Origin: Nonlabens sp.
GTDB lineage: Bacteria; Bacteroidota; Bacteroidia; Flavobacteriales; Flavobacteriaceae
Reading direction: 5' to 3'
Assembly (NCBI RefSeq): GCF_018401815.1
Contig: NZ_JAGYKG010000006.1
Coordinates: forward strand, 62,001 to 126,000
DNA: 64,000 nt
The notes beneath the pieces were generated by a model. It was given only the letters and a program-made list of their open reading frames with translations, had not been told where the DNA came from and did no database searches. Positions 10,501 to 17,446 of this stretch are shown here, piece by piece (position 1 is the stretch's first letter; every line of letters begins with the position of its first letter). A program made the position numbers and the translations under genes.

Positions 10501-10658
10501 TCGCCCACCGCTTTATTAGTAAAAGTAACGGCTAGAATACGCCTGTATCCGTTGTTATAAGGGTTTTTAAAAAGCAGTGTTAAGTAATCTTGTGCAAGCG
10601 TATAGGTCTTTCCAGATCCAGCACTAGCGCTATAAAAAGTAGTAGGTGATTGAGACAT
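7506..10658 (-). CDS. AddA/RecB-type UvrD helicase-nuclease
   Basis: 1050 residues from ATG 10658; a longer reading frame starts at 10697, but the shorter start puts the P-loop (FYSASAGSGKTYTL) close to the N-terminus as in homologues. Superfamily 1A helicase motifs are present: VTFTNKAVGEMKERI (Ia), DEFQDTSRMQW (II), VGDAKQSIYRFRGGD (III), IMTIHKSKGLEFPVVIVP (V) and LYVAFTRAREQLYI (VI). The C-terminal end has DRVVFIDG and VIMDYKTG, the Asp/Asp-Tyr-Lys core of a RecB-like nuclease. It should resect double-strand breaks in recombination repair. The usual AddB-like partner gene is not adjacent. Two palindromic repeat copies lie in the gene (8667-8682 and about 10000), read as SAFAKAALF and FRESL. 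Confidence 0.9.
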   Translation of the reverse strand: MSQSPTTFYSASAGSGKTYTLAQDYLTLLFKNPYNNGYRRILAVTFTNKAVGEMKERILEYLYKFTFDDLELGVLGIANHIKNQTGLDNQQFKKKARAIFNQLLHDYSAFDIVTIDSFNHRILRTFAKDIDLPDNFEVELDSKRLISKAIHNLIARAGKDKKLTQQLVDFSLSKIEEGKSWDIEYDLQDIAKLIQNENHYLFLKQLKGKKVEDFLGFRESLYKKIKRAKSELEEKGKSLFQEFTENGLTSDDFFYKAGRVYKFIAESAKGNYSITPDTGYVKDMATATLENKAASASAKELIESKRADLVNLSEFYIENYGAIMFYKNIASSLTPLSLLNELLLEIDKIKVAEQIVPIYEFNLLLAEQIKDEPAPFIYERLGERYRHYFIDEFQDTSRMQWENLAPLIENELQQQRENEERGSLMLVGDAKQSIYRFRGGDADQFLRLLATPELFMLPKKAETLEFNWRSYDEVIQFNNEFFDYYGDYLHSEVYQTLYKKYLQQETRAKEGGFIQIDFIDKDFEAPYDTADFNNAYPYQVYQQIKKAHKNGFALGEICVLVRANKEGHEIAKYLVSQEMRVVSGDSLLVHASHKVQLLVALMKMVQAPEQQQPRFDFLTAYTRVFEIEDIHSFVTAHLHQSLLELGKGLMALEQDDLGSAFAKAALFQATEQVAKSLGLFKEQDTRLQSFLEFLFEYSTGYEVSLSGFLEHWELKKEKLSVPAAADAEAVQIMTIHKSKGLEFPVVIVPHCDKKLDDAKNPTGWVPVKEEEYEGFDQVYISLKKENEFYPGTAPEVYAHNLAKVQMDQINTLYVAFTRAREQLYISTIGSESKTPNYATLLKDFVEMKGLELLPETGYQSAQKGDPSRKSGKSKNQESQMLGEYKVHLDANRLSISTRKGLLWVSGASEAIQKGNILHEFLSLIKDRSSVEKLRKKINRDFSLSKEEQTEMKRMIEAVIGHPDLAPYYINGIHVLNEQPILLPSGTRLIPDRVVFIDGQAVIMDYKTGAVLEKHRLQLNKYEELLVSMGISVLEKVLIYTDSLEIVKWNG
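8667..8682. repeat. Palindromic repeat copy 2 (in AddA-like gene)
   Basis: Exact CGCTTTCGCGAAAGCG within the helicase gene, read in frame as AFAKA between helicase motifs. Confidence 0.9.
10000..10011. repeat. Palindromic repeat copy 3 (core only, in AddA-like gene)
   Basis: The 12-base core CTTTCGCGAAAG, read as GFRESLYK on the minus strand. The outer bases are lost on one side. Confidence 0.7.
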
Positions 10659-10999
10659 ATTCAAATATAAGCATAGAAAAGATGGACACAAGCCCAATGC
10701 GACCTAAGATTCCAAAGTGTATTGCTTAAAGTGATAAAAAATCATTAGATGGTAAGCTCTTTTAGCCTTTTGACATCAGTGGCTTCCCTATTACTGCTTT
10801 CCCTTTAACTTATATAATCCTAAGCATAAATCTTGTTGTTCCGAATTAAATTCCAACCAATGAACTCCTTTTGATGAATAAATACTTTACGATGAACCTG
10901 AACACTTTAAGGATAATATAACGTGTATAATTTTAACAGTTCCCATTTTGTGCCTAAATTTATGGTTCTATAATTATTAATCAATAAAAATAATATATA
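10659..10999. other. Intergenic region between divergent helicase and superoxide dismutase genes
   Basis: 341 bases. No convincing open frame, hairpin or repeat. TAAATTTA at 10955-10962 resembles a -7 box for the dismutase gene but lacks the final G and a -33 element, so I do not call a promoter. Confidence 0.5.
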
Positions 11000-11608
11000 A
11001 TGGATTTTGAATTACCAGAATTAAAATACGCTAATGATGCACTTGAACCTCATATAGATGCAAGAACAATGGAAATACACCACGGTAAGCATCATCAAGG
11101 GTATACCAATAATTTAAATGCTGCTATAGAAGGTACAGATCTTGCTGGAAAAACCATCGAGAACATCCTTCGCAACTTAGACATGAATAATAAAACCGTG
11201 AGAAATAATGGTGGTGGTTTTTACAATCACAGCCTGTTTTGGGAAATAATGTCTCCTAATGGTGGAGGTAACCCAACCGGTGATCTATCCGAGGCTATCA
11301 ATAGTTCCTTCGGATCTTTTGAGGTGTTTAAAGATAACTTTAGCACTGCCGCCAAAGGACAATTTGGTTCTGGTTGGGCATGGCTTTGTGTACATGAAGG
11401 AGGAAAACTAGATGTATGTGGAACTCCTAACCAGGACAACCCACTTATGCCAGGAGTAGGATGTGGAGGAACTCCTATTCTAGGTCTTGATGTATGGGAA
11501 CACGCTTACTACTTGAACTATCAAAACAGACGTCCAGATTATGTGGAAGCATTTTTTAACGTGATCAATTGGGAGGAAGTTTCTAAAAGATATGCTGAAG
11601 GGAAGTAA
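11000..11608 (+). CDS. Superoxide dismutase, manganese-type or cambialistic
   Basis: 202 residues, full length for the Fe/Mn superoxide dismutase family, which turns superoxide into oxygen and hydrogen peroxide in the cytoplasm. The four metal ligands fit the family pattern: H27 (MEIHHGKHH), H77 (GGFYNH), D164 and H168 (DVWEHAYY). Gly rather than Gln before the second ligand, and Gln in GTPNQDNPL, are the pattern seen in Mn enzymes, so I favour manganese or mixed metal use. There is no signal peptide. A strong terminator follows at 11631. Its own promoter was not clearly seen. Confidence 0.93.
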   Translation: MDFELPELKYANDALEPHIDARTMEIHHGKHHQGYTNNLNAAIEGTDLAGKTIENILRNLDMNNKTVRNNGGGFYNHSLFWEIMSPNGGGNPTGDLSEAINSSFGSFEVFKDNFSTAAKGQFGSGWAWLCVHEGGKLDVCGTPNQDNPLMPGVGCGGTPILGLDVWEHAYYLNYQNRRPDYVEAFFNVINWEEVSKRYAEGK

Positions 11609-11630
11609 TTTCCAAGCAGCAGCAAAAATA

Positions 11631-11668
11631 AAAAGCCCCACATCACTAATTTGATTTGGGGCTTTTTT
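11631..11668. terminator. Strong bidirectional terminator
   Basis: AAAAGCCCCA and TGGGGCTTTT arms with a T run on plus and an A run on the left, placed between the convergent dismutase and amidotransferase genes. Confidence 0.85.
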
Positions 11669-11689
11669 AGGTGTTTTAACTGTACTTTT

Positions 11690-13588
11690 CTAATAAGCAC
11701 GCTCATCATTTCCTTCAAAGAAATTGATATACGCGCGGTTTACTACACGATTACCACCGTCTGTAGGATAATTTCCTGTAAAATACCAGTCGCCTAAATT
11801 CTTAGGACAAGCTTTATGTAAATTATCTACAGTTTGATAAATGACTTTTACTTCAGCTTTTATATCTTCATCAGAGAGTAGTTCCCCTATTTTATCAGAT
11901 ATTTCTTGATTTGTAAAAGGGTCGTATAATTCCTTTACATGATTCACTACATCTACGTCTTCCAGTTCGGTTTGTAGTTTACACTTTTTATAAATGCGTT
12001 CAACTGTATCGTATGTGCCTTGATCTTTATGTAATGCAAGCGCCGCTCTGAAGGCAACCAAGCCTTCTAATCGAGCCATATCAATTCCATAACAATCAGG
12101 ATATCGTATTTGCGGCGCACTAGAAACCACAACAATTTTCTTGGGATTCAATCGGTCCATCATTTTAAGAATGGATTTTTTCAAAGTTGTTCCTCTTACA
12201 ATGGAATCGTCTATAATAACAAGATTATCTTCTGGCTTTACCACACCATAAGTCACATCATACACATGGGCCACAAGGTCATCACGAGAAGAGTCTTCTG
12301 TTATAAACGTGCGAAGTTTAGCATCCTTGATGGCTATTTTTTCTGTTCTTAGCTTTCGCGAAAGCGTGGCCTCCACCTGCTCTTCTGTCAGATTTCCTTC
12401 TCCTGCGATTATAAAATCTTTTTTCTGCTTATTGAGAACGGCATGACCTTCTTCTACCATACCATAGAATGATGTTTCGGCTGTATTGGGGATATAGGAG
12501 AAGACTGTATTGTCGATGTCGTTATCTATGCTCTTCATAATCTCGGGAAACAATAGTTTTCCTAACATCTTACGTTCCTGATAAATTTCTGCATCACTGC
12601 CACGTGAGAAGTAAATACGTTCAAAAGAACAGGCTTTACGTTCTAAAGGTTCTGTGATTTGATCTAAAGTAACTGTTCCATCTTTTTTAATAATAATGGC
12701 TTTTCCAGGATCCAATTCCTTTACATCATCAAATGGGGCATTAAAAGCAGTTTGTATGACTGGTCGCTCACTTGCCACTACAACTACTTCATCATTTTGA
12801 TAATAATACGCTGGTCGTATTCCTGCGGGATCCCTTAACAAAAAAGCATCTCCATGTCCCATTAACCCCCCCATAGCATAACCACCGTCCCAATCTCTAG
12901 CGCTTTTACGCAAAATTTTGGCGACGTCTATTTCTTCAGCAATTTTAGGACTAGCTTCTATTTTAGAAAGTCCTTTTGATTTAAATTTTTTGTAGAGTTT
13001 ACTGACTTGTCTGTCTTGAAAATGACCTACCTTTTCCATAACAGTGACGGTATCTGCCATATCTTTAGGGTGCTGCCCTAATTCTACAAGCTTGTTAAAA
13101 AGCTGGAATACGTTGGTCATATTAAAATTCCCTGCCATAATCAGGTTGCGATGCATCCAATTGTTCTGCCTTAAGAATGGATGTACTGATTCAATGCTGT
13201 TTTTCCCGAAGGTACCATAACGCACATGGCCCATCAATAATTCCCCTACATAAGGGATCTGCGCTTTTTGCGCTGCTACATCGTCTTTTATTCCAGGATT
13301 TTCAGTCAGCTCTGTATTGATGCGTTCATTGATCTGTTTAAAAATATCTTGAATAGGTTGTGCCGCATTGCTGCGTACTCTAGAAATATAGCGTTGACCT
13401 GGGTTGACATCTAGTTTAATACTTGCAAATCCAGCACCATCCTGACCGCGATTGTGCTGTTTTTCCATCATTAAATACATTTTATTGATGCCGTAGAAAG
13501 CTGTTCCGTATTTTTCCTTATAGTATTCTAGGGGTTTAAGAAGACGTATAAGTGCAATACCGCACTCGTGTTTTAATTGGTCGCTCAT
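11690..13588 (-). CDS. PurF-like amidophosphoribosyltransferase (second type, about 632 residues)
   Basis: 632 residues from ATG 13588; a longer frame begins at 13627, but the shorter start gives MSDQLKHECGIALIRL, placing the Ntn-hydrolase Cys at residue 9 after a short propeptide. The N-terminal glutaminase half has NRGQDGAGFASI and GHVRYGTFGKNS; the C-terminal half has the PRPP-binding loop VIIDDSIVRGTTLKKS. It is longer than classical PurF (about 500), with extra C-terminal residues; Bacteroidota often carry such a paralogue, so its exact role beside the main PurF is unsure. A PfkB sugar or nucleoside kinase gene lies upstream behind a terminator. One palindromic repeat (12352-12365) is read as LSRKL. 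Confidence 0.82.
   Translation of the reverse strand: MSDQLKHECGIALIRLLKPLEYYKEKYGTAFYGINKMYLMMEKQHNRGQDGAGFASIKLDVNPGQRYISRVRSNAAQPIQDIFKQINERINTELTENPGIKDDVAAQKAQIPYVGELLMGHVRYGTFGKNSIESVHPFLRQNNWMHRNLIMAGNFNMTNVFQLFNKLVELGQHPKDMADTVTVMEKVGHFQDRQVSKLYKKFKSKGLSKIEASPKIAEEIDVAKILRKSARDWDGGYAMGGLMGHGDAFLLRDPAGIRPAYYYQNDEVVVVASERPVIQTAFNAPFDDVKELDPGKAIIIKKDGTVTLDQITEPLERKACSFERIYFSRGSDAEIYQERKMLGKLLFPEIMKSIDNDIDNTVFSYIPNTAETSFYGMVEEGHAVLNKQKKDFIIAGEGNLTEEQVEATLSRKLRTEKIAIKDAKLRTFITEDSSRDDLVAHVYDVTYGVVKPEDNLVIIDDSIVRGTTLKKSILKMMDRLNPKKIVVVSSAPQIRYPDCYGIDMARLEGLVAFRAALALHKDQGTYDTVERIYKKCKLQTELEDVDVVNHVKELYDPFTNQEISDKIGELLSDEDIKAEVKVIYQTVDNLHKACPKNLGDWYFTGNYPTDGGNRVVNRAYINFFEGNDERAY
12352..12365. 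repeat. Palindromic repeat copy 4 (in PurF-like gene)
   Basis: GCTTTCGCGAAAGC inside the amidotransferase gene, read as LSRK on the minus strand, between the two catalytic halves. Confidence 0.85.
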
Positions 13589-13616
13589 GATGGGGTTTAT
13601 AAGGGTATAAAAATAG

Positions 13617-13646
13617 AAAAGCCTCAAGAATTCTTAAGGCTTTTTT
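13617..13646 (-). terminator. Terminator after the PfkB kinase gene
   Basis: AAAAGCCT...AGGCTTTT hairpin whose inner arms pair as AAGAATTCTT, followed by T runs on both strands. It sits between the kinase stop and the start of the PurF-like gene. Confidence 0.75.
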
Positions 13647-13657
13647 AATAGATAGTG

Positions 13658-14578
13658 CTAATTGTTTATTTCAAATTTAGTCAACGCTTTAAATTGCTCC
13701 AAACGTGTATTTATTTCTTCACTGGTGATCGTTTGCATACGCTCTGTTCCAAATTTTTCTACCGCAAAGGATGCAAAGTTAGAACCGTAAACAATAGCTC
13801 GTTTCATGTTTTCAAAACTATAATCACCACTTGCGGCAAGGAATCCTGTAAAACCTCCGGCAAATGTGTCACCAGCACCTGTAGGGTCAAATACCTCTTC
13901 TAGTGGTAATGCTGGAGCAAAGAATATATGAGCTCCTTGGAACAACAAAGCCCCGTGCTCGCCTTTTTTGATCACCACATATTTAGGGCCCATCTCATGG
14001 ATCTTACGCGCCGCAGCGACTAGAGAATATTCCCCAGAAAGCTGTCTTGCTTCTTCATCATTAATTGTGATCACATCAACCTTTGCAATTACTTGATGCA
14101 ACATATCTAATTCACTATCCATCCAGAAATTCATCGTATCCAGTACGATTAACTTTGCCAAAGGGGTTTGCGCTATTACCCCTAATTGTACAGCTGGATG
14201 CAAGTTTCCTAACATCACTACTTCAGCATCTTTAAAGGCTTCTGGCACTATTGGGCTAAAGTTTGCCAATACATTAAGCTCTGTTGCTAAAGTGTCACGA
14301 GTATTCATGTCATTGTGGTATTTTCCAGACCAAAAAAATGTTTTACCCCCTTTGACCACCTCAACACCATCAATGTTCATGCCTCGGTTTTTAAGCATAT
14401 CTAAATATTCTTGCGGAAAATCCCCCCCAACAATACTCACCAAACCTACTTCTGTATCGAAGTGAGAAGCACTAAGCCCAATGAAGGTTGCTGCTCCACC
14501 TAAAATCTTATCTGTTTTACCAAAAGGAGTTTCTATAGCATCAAAGGCTACGGTTCCTACCACAACTAATTTACTCAT
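13658..14578 (-). CDS. PfkB-family carbohydrate/nucleoside kinase
   Basis: 306 residues, full length for ribokinase-like enzymes. The N-terminal GGAATFIGLSASH and the C-terminal signature DPTGAGDTFAGGFTGFL (anion hole GAGD, catalytic Asp) are intact. It phosphorylates a sugar or nucleoside with ATP in the cytoplasm; the substrate cannot be fixed from sequence, but the following PurF-like gene makes a purine or ribose role plausible. A TATTTTTG promoter box lies 14 bases upstream and a terminator separates it from the next gene. Confidence 0.85.
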   Translation of the reverse strand: MSKLVVVGTVAFDAIETPFGKTDKILGGAATFIGLSASHFDTEVGLVSIVGGDFPQEYLDMLKNRGMNIDGVEVVKGGKTFFWSGKYHNDMNTRDTLATELNVLANFSPIVPEAFKDAEVVMLGNLHPAVQLGVIAQTPLAKLIVLDTMNFWMDSELDMLHQVIAKVDVITINDEEARQLSGEYSLVAAARKIHEMGPKYVVIKKGEHGALLFQGAHIFFAPALPLEEVFDPTGAGDTFAGGFTGFLAASGDYSFENMKRAIVYGSNFASFAVEKFGTERMQTITSEEINTRLEQFKALTKFEINN

Positions 14579-14592
14579 GTATAAATTTTATG

Positions 14593-14600
14593 CAAAAATA
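14593..14600 (-). promoter_or_regulatory. Probable -7 box (TATTTTTG) of the PfkB gene
   Basis: TAnnTTTG match on the minus strand, 14 bases before the start codon; no clear -33 element. Confidence 0.45.
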
Positions 14601-14679
14601 CGTTTTTATTAAGTTTTCAGATCAGGTTTAACCAAGCAGTTTGCCCCTGTTTCCAAAAAATAAGATGGAAAAAATCTAA

Positions 14680-16212
14680 TTATTTTACCAGACTGCTTTT
14701 GCTATGAATCAGTAGCAACTCATCCATATATTCCCTAGAATTACTCAACCTTGGAATTTTATGCTGACCTCCCAATTTATCTTTTTGCTTGAGCCAATTG
14801 TAAAATACATCTGGATTTGCGATGTTTATTTTTGGTGGCGTTAATGTAATATTGTTGTATCGTTTTGCCTCATAGTCACTATTTACTCTTTGAAGATGTA
14901 AGTCTAAAGCTTTCGCGAAAGCGAAAATATCTTCTGGTTGCCTCGAAAATTCAATCATCCATTCATGAGCTCCTTTTTCTTTACCTTCCATAAATATAGG
15001 CGCGACTGTGTAGTCTTTTATAAAGCATGGAACCTCAGCTATAGTCTTCTTGAGTGCCTCCTCGGCGTTTTCAATAATCAACTCTTCCCCAAAAACATTG
15101 ATGTGATGCTTGGTGCGGCCACTTACCTTAATGCGATAAGGGCTTTTATTTGTAAAACGTACCGTATCTCCTATTTTATACCGCCACAAACCAGCATTAG
15201 TGGTGATAATAATAGCATAATTCTCTCCCAGTTCTACCTCGCTAAGGGGTATGACCTTCTCATCAGGCGTGTCATAGCCTTTCATAGGAATAAACTCGTA
15301 GAAAATTCCATAATCCAACATAAGCAATAGCTCCTTACTATGGTTTCTATCTTGAATGGCAAAGAACCCCTCACTCGCATTATAAGTTTCATAATAGTTA
15401 ATGTGTTCTGCTGGAAGTAATTTCTTATACTGCTCTACATACGGATCAAAACTCACGCCTCCATGAAAGAATACTTCCATTTGTGGCCAAACTTCTAAAA
15501 TATGATCCTTACCTGTAGTTTCCAGTACATTGATAAGAAGCACCATCATCCAGGAAGGAACACCTGCAAGACTGGTCACGTTTTCTTTGCTAGTCTCCTG
15601 AACAATCGCAGGCATTTTGGTTTCCCAATCTGCCATTAAGGCGACCTCATTTCCTGGCGTAGAGCTGTAATCTGCCCAAAAAGGCATATTGTCTATTAAA
15701 ATACTACTCAAATCTCCAGCGGCAGTTCCTGACTTTTTATCCAGTTGTTTGCTCCCACCCAATCGCAATGCCTTTCCCTTAAAAATCTTAGAATCTGGAT
15801 TGTTGTTCAGGTACATACAGAGCAAATCTTTTGCAGCCGCATAGTGACAGTCCTCTAAAGACTGCTGGCTTACTGGTATGTATTTACTGCGAGAATTTGT
15901 CGTGCCACTACTCATCGCAAACCATTTGATATCACTAGGCCAAAAAATATTTCCTTCACCACTTCTAGAGCGCTCTATGGAAGTTTCCATTTCGGTGTAT
16001 CCAGAAACAGGTACTCTGTCTGCAAATTCTCTATAAGATTTTATGGAATCAAAACCGTACTTCCTTCCTACCTCTGTATGCCTTGCGTAATAAATAAGGT
16101 CTTGCAAAATATTATCCTGCAACTCCTGTGGATGCTTCATAAAAAGCTCCATATCGTGAAGGCGTTTCTTAAGAAACCACGAGACGACAGAATTGAGTAG
16201 TGCGTTTGCCAT
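14680..16212 (-). CDS. GH3-family acyl-adenylate amino acid ligase-like protein
   Basis: 510 residues. The sequence matches the GH3 (auxin-responsive promoter) family, which adenylates a carboxylic acid and couples it to an amino acid in plants; the bacterial substrate is unknown. Visible motifs are FAMSSGTTNSRSKYIPVS (ATP-binding loop), YNASEGFFAIQ, and LWRYKIGDTVRF with SGRTKHHINVFGEEL near the C-terminal hinge. No signal peptide. It is divergent from a DUF2797 gene 68 bases away and has its own TATCTTTG box. One palindromic repeat copy is read as FAFAKALDL. Confidence 0.85.
   Translation of the reverse strand: MANALLNSVVSWFLKKRLHDMELFMKHPQELQDNILQDLIYYARHTEVGRKYGFDSIKSYREFADRVPVSGYTEMETSIERSRSGEGNIFWPSDIKWFAMSSGTTNSRSKYIPVSQQSLEDCHYAAAKDLLCMYLNNNPDSKIFKGKALRLGGSKQLDKKSGTAAGDLSSILIDNMPFWADYSSTPGNEVALMADWETKMPAIVQETSKENVTSLAGVPSWMMVLLINVLETTGKDHILEVWPQMEVFFHGGVSFDPYVEQYKKLLPAEHINYYETYNASEGFFAIQDRNHSKELLLMLDYGIFYEFIPMKGYDTPDEKVIPLSEVELGENYAIIITTNAGLWRYKIGDTVRFTNKSPYRIKVSGRTKHHINVFGEELIIENAEEALKKTIAEVPCFIKDYTVAPIFMEGKEKGAHEWMIEFSRQPEDIFAFAKALDLHLQRVNSDYEAKRYNNITLTPPKINIANPDVFYNWLKQKDKLGGQHKIPRLSNSREYMDELLLIHSKSSLVK
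14909..14922. repeat. Palindromic repeat copy 5 (in GH3 gene)
   Basis: GCTTTCGCGAAAGC in the C-terminal part of the GH3 gene, read as AFAKA. Confidence 0.88.
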
Positions 16213-16246
16213 ATATTACAAATCCTAATTGGTATTTTTACAATTT

Positions 16247-16254
16247 CAAAGATA
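16247..16254 (-). promoter_or_regulatory. Probable -7 box (TATCTTTG) of the GH3 gene
   Basis: TAnnTTTG match on the minus strand, 34 bases before the start. It lies just upstream of the divergent DUF2797 start. Confidence 0.4.
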
Positions 16255-16280
16255 CTCCCTTAATTTTTAAAGTTACCACC

Positions 16281-17075
16281 ATGATCCTTACCGGCACGAT
16301 TAGAAAAATGCAAACAGAACTGAAGGAAACCGTCCACTATTACCTTGTCTTCCCAGATCACTTTTTGCACATGAACCAACTGCTGGATAAAAATATTTCT
16401 TTAAAGCATGTAGGAAATGAATGTCTTAATTGCGGCCTTGACAAAAAAATATGGCGTCAAGGATTTTGTTATGATTGTTTTTCTCAAATCCCACAAGCCG
16501 GAGAATGGATCATGAAGCCAGAGTTAAGCCGGGCACATCTGGATGAAGAAGATCGCGATCTAGAGTATGAGAAAAAAATACAACTCCAACCACATATCGT
16601 TTACCTAGCCAACAGCAGTAATATAAAAGTAGGTGTGACTCGTAAAACACAAATCCCTACCCGATGGATCGATCAAGGGGCACATGAGGCCGTTGCAATT
16701 CTAGAGACTCCCAACCGTTACCTTGCTGGTATTTCAGAGATGGCCTTAAAAAATCACGTAGCAGATAAAACCAACTGGAGAAAAATGCTGACAAATTCAG
16801 TGAAAGATTTGGATTTGTTAAGCTTTCGCGAAAGCTTGCTCCAATTTATACCTCAAGAAGCCCAAGAATTCATTCTGGAGAATGAAAAAGAATGGCAAAT
16901 TAAATTTCCTGTACTTCAATATCCTGCAAAAGTGACCAGTGTTAACCTTGCTAAAACCCCTCAACATGCTGGAAAATTAAAAGGTATCAAGGGGCAATAC
17001 CTCATCTTTGAAGACGGTACCGTAATGAATTTGCGCAGTCATGAAGGACTGGTGCTAGAGATCGAGGTAACTTGA
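16281..17075 (+). CDS. DUF2797 protein with a four-cysteine zinc site
   Basis: 264 residues from ATG 16281; a longer frame from 16200 overlaps the divergent promoter and adds 27 unlikely residues. Near residue 50 is CLNCGLDKKIWRQGFCYDC, a likely zinc-binding CxxC...CxxC site, followed by HIVYLANSSNIKVGVTRK and RWIDQGAHEAVAI, which resembles a GIY-YIG-like fold and is the DUF2797 signature I know. Function is not established; the pattern suggests nucleic-acid binding. One palindromic repeat is read as LLSFRESLLQ. Confidence 0.8.
   Translation: MILTGTIRKMQTELKETVHYYLVFPDHFLHMNQLLDKNISLKHVGNECLNCGLDKKIWRQGFCYDCFSQIPQAGEWIMKPELSRAHLDEEDRDLEYEKKIQLQPHIVYLANSSNIKVGVTRKTQIPTRWIDQGAHEAVAILETPNRYLAGISEMALKNHVADKTNWRKMLTNSVKDLDLLSFRESLLQFIPQEAQEFILENEKEWQIKFPVLQYPAKVTSVNLAKTPQHAGKLKGIKGQYLIFEDGTVMNLRSHEGLVLEIEVT
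16820..16837. repeat. Palindromic repeat copy 6 (in DUF2797 gene)
   Basis: AAGCTTTCGCGAAAGCTT, an 18-base perfect palindrome with the core of the family; read as SFRESL. Confidence 0.88.
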
Positions 17076-17322
17076 AAAGGTATTCCCAAAAAGAGAAATA
17101 AAAAACAAAAGGCACTTACCAAAGGGAAGACTTCAGTCTGCCAGCAACTCGACGCAAGCATTAATCAATGATGCAATGACTTCTAACTCTTCTGCTTTGC
17201 TCCACAAAAAAGTGTGCGAAGGCTTTTCTAATTTGGGCAAAATTATAAAATCTTGATTTTTTGTTACTAAAACAAGATGCACATAGAGCTGTAAGTTGTT
17301 GCACCTCCTAATTTAAACATAA

Positions 17323-17355
17323 GATGTAGTTGTTTTCCTAAAAAACAACTACATC
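17323..17355. repeat. Hairpin, 14-bp perfect stem, 5-base loop
   Basis: GATGTAGTTGTTTT pairs exactly with AAAACAACTACATC. It is followed after two bases by a second, longer palindrome. Could be a terminator for the DUF2797 gene or part of a mobile repeat. Confidence 0.85.
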
Positions 17356-17357
17356 GC

Positions 17358-17395
17358 CGTTCCTAGGGGCAGACTTAAGTCTGCCCCTAGGAACG
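17358..17395. repeat. 38-bp perfect palindrome upstream of ileS
   Basis: Two 19-base arms with no loop, centre CTTAAG, outer ends CGTTCCTAGGGG and its complement. The centre AGACTTAAGTCT and the flank AGGAACGTAT recur in similar form at 59995-60026. Confidence 0.9.
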
Positions 17396-17416
17396 TATAT
17401 AATGCACAAATTTCCG

Positions 17417-17424
17417 TACTTTTG
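17417..17424 (+). promoter_or_regulatory. Probable -7 box (TACTTTTG) of ileS
   Basis: TAnnTTTG match 22 bases before the ileS start and 21 bases after the 38-bp palindrome. Confidence 0.5.
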
Positions 17425-17446
17425 CCAGCTTTAAAACACTAGTGCA

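Larger units (their letters stand above)
17076..17446. other. 371-base region upstream of ileS with tandem hairpins
   Basis: No gene found. It holds a small dyad AGACT-TC-AGTCT (17128-17139), a 14-bp-stem hairpin (17323-17355), a 38-bp perfect palindrome (17358-17395) and the ileS -7 box (17417-17424). Confidence 0.7.

Noticed and set aside
17323..17440. T-box or other tRNA-sensing leader before ileS
   Set aside because: No T-box core or specifier layout is visible, the promoter box lies downstream of the hairpins, and T-boxes are not expected in this phylum.
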